Assembly (NCBI GenBank): GCA_900754445.1
Contig: CAAECW010000116.1
Coordinates: forward strand, 7,826 to 71,825
Source: an uncultured Collinsella sp.
GTDB taxonomy: Bacteria; Actinomycetota; Coriobacteriia; Coriobacteriales; Coriobacteriaceae
DNA: 64,000 nucleotides
Direction of reading: 5' to 3'
Shown here: positions 61,191 to 64,000 of the stretch, piece by piece
Layout: each line of letters opens with the position of its first letter
How positions within the stretch are numbered: position 1 is the stretch's first letter
Notes under the pieces: generated by a model
What the model saw: only the letters and a program-made list of their open reading frames with translations
Told to the model about the DNA's origin: nothing
Database searches by the model: none
Position numbers and translations under genes: made by a program

Positions 61191-62111
61191 CTACACGCGC
61201 AGGTAGCGGCGCATGGCGATGGCAGAACCAAAGAGACCGATAATCACACCGACCAGAATCAGCGCAGCATAGGTCACCAGGTAGTACTGCATCGGCAGGG
61301 CAAACGACATCCAGCCGATGCTCTCCTGCAGACGCGGAATCATCAGATTGCGCAGCAGCTCCAGAACGCCGATGGAAAGCAGCGAGCCCAAAATGGCCTG
61401 CAGCACGCCCTCGGTGATAAACGGGCCACGAATGAAGCCGTTGCTGGCGCCGACCAGACGCATAATCGCAATCTCACGACGACGCGCCGTGATGGACAGG
61501 CGAATCGTGTTGTTGATGAAGATGAATGCGATAAAGGTCAGAAGACCAACGAGCACCACGGCGGCGATGCGGATGTAGTTGGTCACCTGGAACAGGCGGC
61601 TCACTTCCTCCTGGCCGTACAGCACGCTCGCGTTGACGTCGCCGTCATCCGCGATCTTCTGGAAATCGGCATCCTTCTTGAGCTTCTTTGCCGTGCTCTC
61701 GACCTTGGACGGATCGTCCATCTCAATAGCGAAGGAAGCCGGCAGCGGGTTCTGGCCATCGAGCGCGCTCATGGTGGCGTCGGCGTTGCCCGACATCTTG
61801 CTCGTATACTCGGCCAGCGCGTCGTCCTTGTCCTTATAGGTCACGGACTTGACGTTATTCCACGTCTTAAGCTCGGCCTCAAAAGCCTGAACATCGGCCT
61901 GATCGGCGTCATCACTAATGAACGCGTTGATGACAACCTGATCCTCGACGGTGCCGATCACGGAGTTCAGCATCGCAGAGCCCATGATGAACAGGCCGAT
62001 GATAAACAGCGAAAGGAAGATCGTGATGACGGCGCCGAGCGAGGTAGTCCAGTTACGGAAGAAGTGGCTGATTGCCTCTTTGAAGGAGTAGCCCACGTTA
62101 GTTGGTGCCAT
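61191..62111 (-). CDS. ftsX: Cell division protein FtsX
   Basis: The membrane half of the FtsEX complex, which regulates peptidoglycan hydrolases at the septum. The 306-residue protein has one N-terminal helix (LGAVITIFLSLFIIGLFIMG), a roughly 115-residue extracytoplasmic domain (VVINAFISDDADQADVQAFEAELKTWNNVKSVTYK) and three C-terminal helices. The last part has ITARRREIAIMRLVGASNGFIRGPF, the FtsX/MacB coupling motif. GGGGAGG lies eleven bases before the ATG, and the gene overlaps ftsE by 14 bases. The hydrolase partner (PcsB/RipC type) is not encoded next to it. Confidence 0.93.
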   Translation of the reverse strand: MAPTNVGYSFKEAISHFFRNWTTSLGAVITIFLSLFIIGLFIMGSAMLNSVIGTVEDQVVINAFISDDADQADVQAFEAELKTWNNVKSVTYKDKDDALAEYTSKMSGNADATMSALDGQNPLPASFAIEMDDPSKVESTAKKLKKDADFQKIADDGDVNASVLYGQEEVSRLFQVTNYIRIAAVVLVGLLTFIAFIFINNTIRLSITARRREIAIMRLVGASNGFIRGPFITEGVLQAILGSLLSIGVLELLRNLMIPRLQESIGWMSFALPMQYYLVTYAALILVGVIIGLFGSAIAMRRYLRV

Positions 62112-63318
62112 AGTTGCCGTAACCTCCCCTCTCCTGGTCGCGGATGACGTGACCGCCCTCGAGGGCGATCACGCGACGGTGCATGCTATCGACCATCTCG
62201 CGGTCGTGCGTGGCGACGATCACGGTGGTGCCGGTGCGGTTAATACGCTCAAGCAGCTTCATGATGCCCAGCGAGATCGCCGGGTCGAGGTTGCCCGTGG
62301 GCTCGTCGCAGATCAGCAGCGGCGGACGGTTGACCATAGCACGGGCGACGGCAACGCGCTGCTGCTCGCCACCGGAAAGCTGGTCGGGCAGCGAGTCCAT
62401 CTGATCGGCCAGACCGACCAGGCGCAGCACCTCGGGCACCTGGCTGCGAATGACGCCCTTGGGCTTGCCGATGCACTGCAGGGCAAACGCCACGTTTTCG
62501 TAGGCGGTCTTTTGCGGCAGAAGCTTAAAGTCCTGGAACACGGCGCCAATCTGGCGGCGCAGGAACGGAACCTTGCGGTTCTTGATCTTCATGAGGTCCT
62601 GACCGGCAACCAGGATGCGGCCGCTCGTCGGCTTGACGTCGCGGTTGAGCGTCGACAGCAGCGTGGTCTTACCCGAGCCGGAGTGACCGACCAGGAAGAC
62701 GAACTCGCCCGGATAGATCTCGATGTTGATGTCGTCGAGTGCAGGCTTGTTGGGCTGTGCCGGATAGATCTTGGTGACATGCTCCATAAGGATGACGGGC
62801 TCGACACCGGCCTGCTTGGCCATCTTCTTGCGGCTGGCCTGCGGATCGATGGGCGCAAACACCGACGTAAAATCGGGGTTGTTGAGCGCGTTATCGAGGC
62901 TTGCGACCTCGGCTGCCTGATCGCTCTCGACCACCGGGGCAGCAGGCTGCGTGGGGTCGGGAATAGCGGCAAAGAGACCGGACTGCGCAGGCTGAGGAGC
63001 CGGCGTCGCAGGGGCCAAGGGGTCGGGAATGCCGGCCATGGTAGGCTGCGGCGTGGCGGCACCAGCCTGAGGCTGCTCCACGCGAGCGGTCACGGCCTGA
63101 ACGGGCTCAAAACCCGCCGTGCCGGAAAGCGCGACATCGCTGGTTGGATTGTAGGCAAAGGGATCGGATGCCGGCTGTGCCTGATCTGCCGGCTGAGCGG
63201 GGGCCTGAGCAACAGGCTGGCCCTCTGAATCCGGAGTGGCGAAACGACTGCCCTGGACGCCTGCCTGCGTCTTGGGGGCATCATCGCCCGCACCGGAGGT
63301 ACGGAAGTGGTTACCCAC
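62098..63318 (-). CDS. ftsE: FtsE cell-division ATPase with long N-terminal extension
   Basis: The ATPase of the FtsEX complex, 406 residues rather than the usual 220-230. Residues 170-406 are a canonical FtsE: Walker A GHSGSGKTT, Q-loop VFQDFKLLPQKTAYENVAF, LSGGEQQRVAVARAMVN, ICDEPTGNLDP and ATHDREMVD. Residues 1-165 are Pro/Ala/Gln-rich low complexity with repeated IPDP and QPA segments, presumably unstructured. The extension appears genuine: GTG 63318 has AAGGAG five bases upstream, whereas the internal MAKQAGVEP near residue 166 has no ribosome site. Possible roles are linking to FtsZ or a regulator, which is inference. Confidence 0.92.
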   Translation of the reverse strand: MGNHFRTSGAGDDAPKTQAGVQGSRFATPDSEGQPVAQAPAQPADQAQPASDPFAYNPTSDVALSGTAGFEPVQAVTARVEQPQAGAATPQPTMAGIPDPLAPATPAPQPAQSGLFAAIPDPTQPAAPVVESDQAAEVASLDNALNNPDFTSVFAPIDPQASRKKMAKQAGVEPVILMEHVTKIYPAQPNKPALDDINIEIYPGEFVFLVGHSGSGKTTLLSTLNRDVKPTSGRILVAGQDLMKIKNRKVPFLRRQIGAVFQDFKLLPQKTAYENVAFALQCIGKPKGVIRSQVPEVLRLVGLADQMDSLPDQLSGGEQQRVAVARAMVNRPPLLICDEPTGNLDPAISLGIMKLLERINRTGTTVIVATHDREMVDSMHRRVIALEGGHVIRDQERGGYGNYGTN

Positions 63319-63425
63319 TGGTGCTCCTTATCGTCGTGCGTTTAAACTACATGAGCGCTTTGTATTTTAGCAGCATTAGCTTTGCTGCACATAAGAAGCA
63401 TGGCGTGGTTAGGGATCCCGTCGGC

Positions 63426-63545
63426 CGGACACAGGGTTACTCTCCAAATCGTCCTCGGACATGTCGGAGCCCCCGCTGCGCGCTTCGCGCGGCGGGGGCT
63501 CCTCCGTCCTGCGGAAAGATTTGGAGAGTAACCCTGTGCCCGGCC
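63426..63545. repeat. 120-bp long palindrome containing a terminator-like core
   Basis: The outer arms ACAGGGTTACTCTCCAAATC (63430-63450) and GATTTGGAGAGTAACCCTGT (63516-63538) are perfect. Inside is AGCCCCCGC...GCGGGGGCT with GTCCTCGGACATGTCGGA on its left. The inner block matches the terminator region 3670-3735 in reverse orientation. It lies in the gap (63319-63822) between ftsE and the transketolase fragment. Confidence 0.85.
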
Positions 63546-63673
63546 TGCGATAACTAAGGGGTCGCCGCGTTTATCTTGAGGTGCTGCATATACAAAGCTG
63601 GAAGGGTCTGAATTGCGCTTTGTCGATATATGCCCTTTTTCCTGATGGGACCGTGCTTGAGGGGCGTCTTCAT

Positions 63674-63742
63674 GAGTTGCGGTGAAATAGGGACTGTTTT
63701 ACCAGTTAAAAGGTCTAATCAGTCCTTATTTCACCGCAACTG
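63674..63742. repeat. Long palindromic repeat, family TGCGGTGAAATAGGGACTG (copy 3)
   Basis: GAGTTGCGGTGAAATAGGGACTG (63674-63696) mirrors CAGTCCTTATTTCACCGCAACTG (63720-63742) with two changes. It lies immediately downstream of the transketolase terminator. Confidence 0.83.
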
Positions 63743-63746
63743 AAAC

Positions 63747-63773
63747 AGGGGCGCTCTCCAAGAGAGCGCCCCT
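63747..63773 (-). terminator. Hairpin downstream of the transketolase gene
   Basis: AGGGGCGCTCT and AGAGCGCCCCT form a perfect 11-bp stem. On the minus strand it is followed by GTTTCAG, a weak U-run. Confidence 0.7.
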
Positions 63774-63822
63774 GCCGGGTTTCCATAGTTCTGGCGAAGC
63801 AGTCCTTGAGATCCGCCTTGCC

Positions 63823-64000
63823 TTATGCCAAGAACTCCTTGGTGGTCGCCACGATGTTGGCGGCGTCCAGGCCGTACTTGTGCAGGAGCTCGGCACCCGG
63901 GCCGGACTCACCGAAGGTATCGTTGACGCCGATCTTCTTGAGCGGCGTCGGGCACTGTTCGCACAGGACGTCGGCGACGGCGCTGCCCAGGCCACCGATC
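63823..64000 (-). CDS. Transketolase C-terminal subunit, truncated by the window end
   Basis: The last 58 residues are encoded; the start lies beyond base 64000. The minus frame reads IGGLGSAVADVLCEQC, then PLKKIGVNDTFGESGPG, ending in ELLHKYGLDAANIVATTKEFLA and TAA. This is the conserved end of the C-terminal transketolase domain, as in split transketolases (tktB-type subunit) and in DXS-like enzymes. The frame called by an ATG search here (63726-63995) is in a different register and is a shadow. Whether it is a split subunit or the end of a full-length enzyme cannot be told. The terminator at 63747-63773 follows it. Confidence 0.83.
   Translation of the reverse strand, partial: IGGLGSAVADVLCEQCPTPLKKIGVNDTFGESGPGAELLHKYGLDAANIVATTKEFLA

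Noticed and set aside
63726..63995. 89-codon minus-strand frame at the right end
   Set aside because: It is out of register with the transketolase C-terminus, which reads correctly in another minus frame ending at 63823.

Overview
The window looks like a chromosomal segment of a strictly anaerobic, high-GC gut actinobacterium of the class Coriobacteriia, most probably Collinsella or a close relative. This is inferred from gene content and base composition, not from a database search. Supporting content: a soluble [FeFe]-hydrogenase with an NAD(P)H-type partner, an iron-dependent alcohol dehydrogenase, EFR1-type ferredoxin, rubredoxin, an LPxTG surface protein, a MurNAc uptake operon and no respiratory oxidases. 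Both ends cut a gene: cysK on the left and the C-terminal part of a transketolase on the right.

Layout. 1-5 kb: cysK (partial), mnmA, an M42 aminopeptidase and an Fe-ADH. 5.0-10.4 kb: an AT-rich island, clearly foreign in composition, holding a complete cysteine-rich RiPP cluster of the CLI_3235/CcpM type. It has the SPASM radical SAM maturase, the TIGR04066-type protein, an acyl-carrier-related protein, a 59-residue precursor with a CxCxxCxCxxC core, a LURP-one/YxjI-like protein and a convergent ABC exporter. 10.4-15 kb: DUF1275 membrane protein, YgiQ, a CPBP protease and an orphan RelB/DinJ-like antitoxin. 15-22.3 kb: one tight operon (FAD/Fe-S oxidoreductase, [FeFe]-hydrogenase, lipoprotein, permease-ATPase fusion), a gene remnant and an EFR1 ferredoxin. 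22.3-33 kb: DEAD-box helicase, FHA protein, Ser/Thr kinase and a long coiled-coil LPxTG protein with a CAP domain.

33-40.6 kb: copper operon copA-copZ-csoR with a CsoR-type operator, a zinc-ribbon membrane protein, an amidohydrolase, an AbiEi/nuclease-like protein and an unknown protein. 40.9-50.3 kb: gltB-gltD, an Nramp metal transporter, rubredoxin, flavin reductase, smpB and a TPR protein. 51.3-53 kb: tRNA-Glu and tRNA-Gln, a small unknown and an ArsC/Spx protein. 52.8-57.3 kb: murR-murQ-MurNAc PTS-mupG, a MurNAc-6-phosphate catabolic operon. 57.4-64 kb: VanZ-like protein, an orphan serine recombinase, RNase R, ftsX-ftsE and the transketolase fragment.

The intergenic DNA is unusually rich in palindromic repeats. 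At least five families are visible. The most striking has 12 copies at seven loci between 25.4 and 48.8 kb, often in tandem with a period of about 80 bp. Two copies of a roughly 250-280 bp element, with conserved flanks and hairpins that differ in sequence but keep their position, look like a structured RNA. The RiPP island and these repeat families are the most interesting parts of the window.
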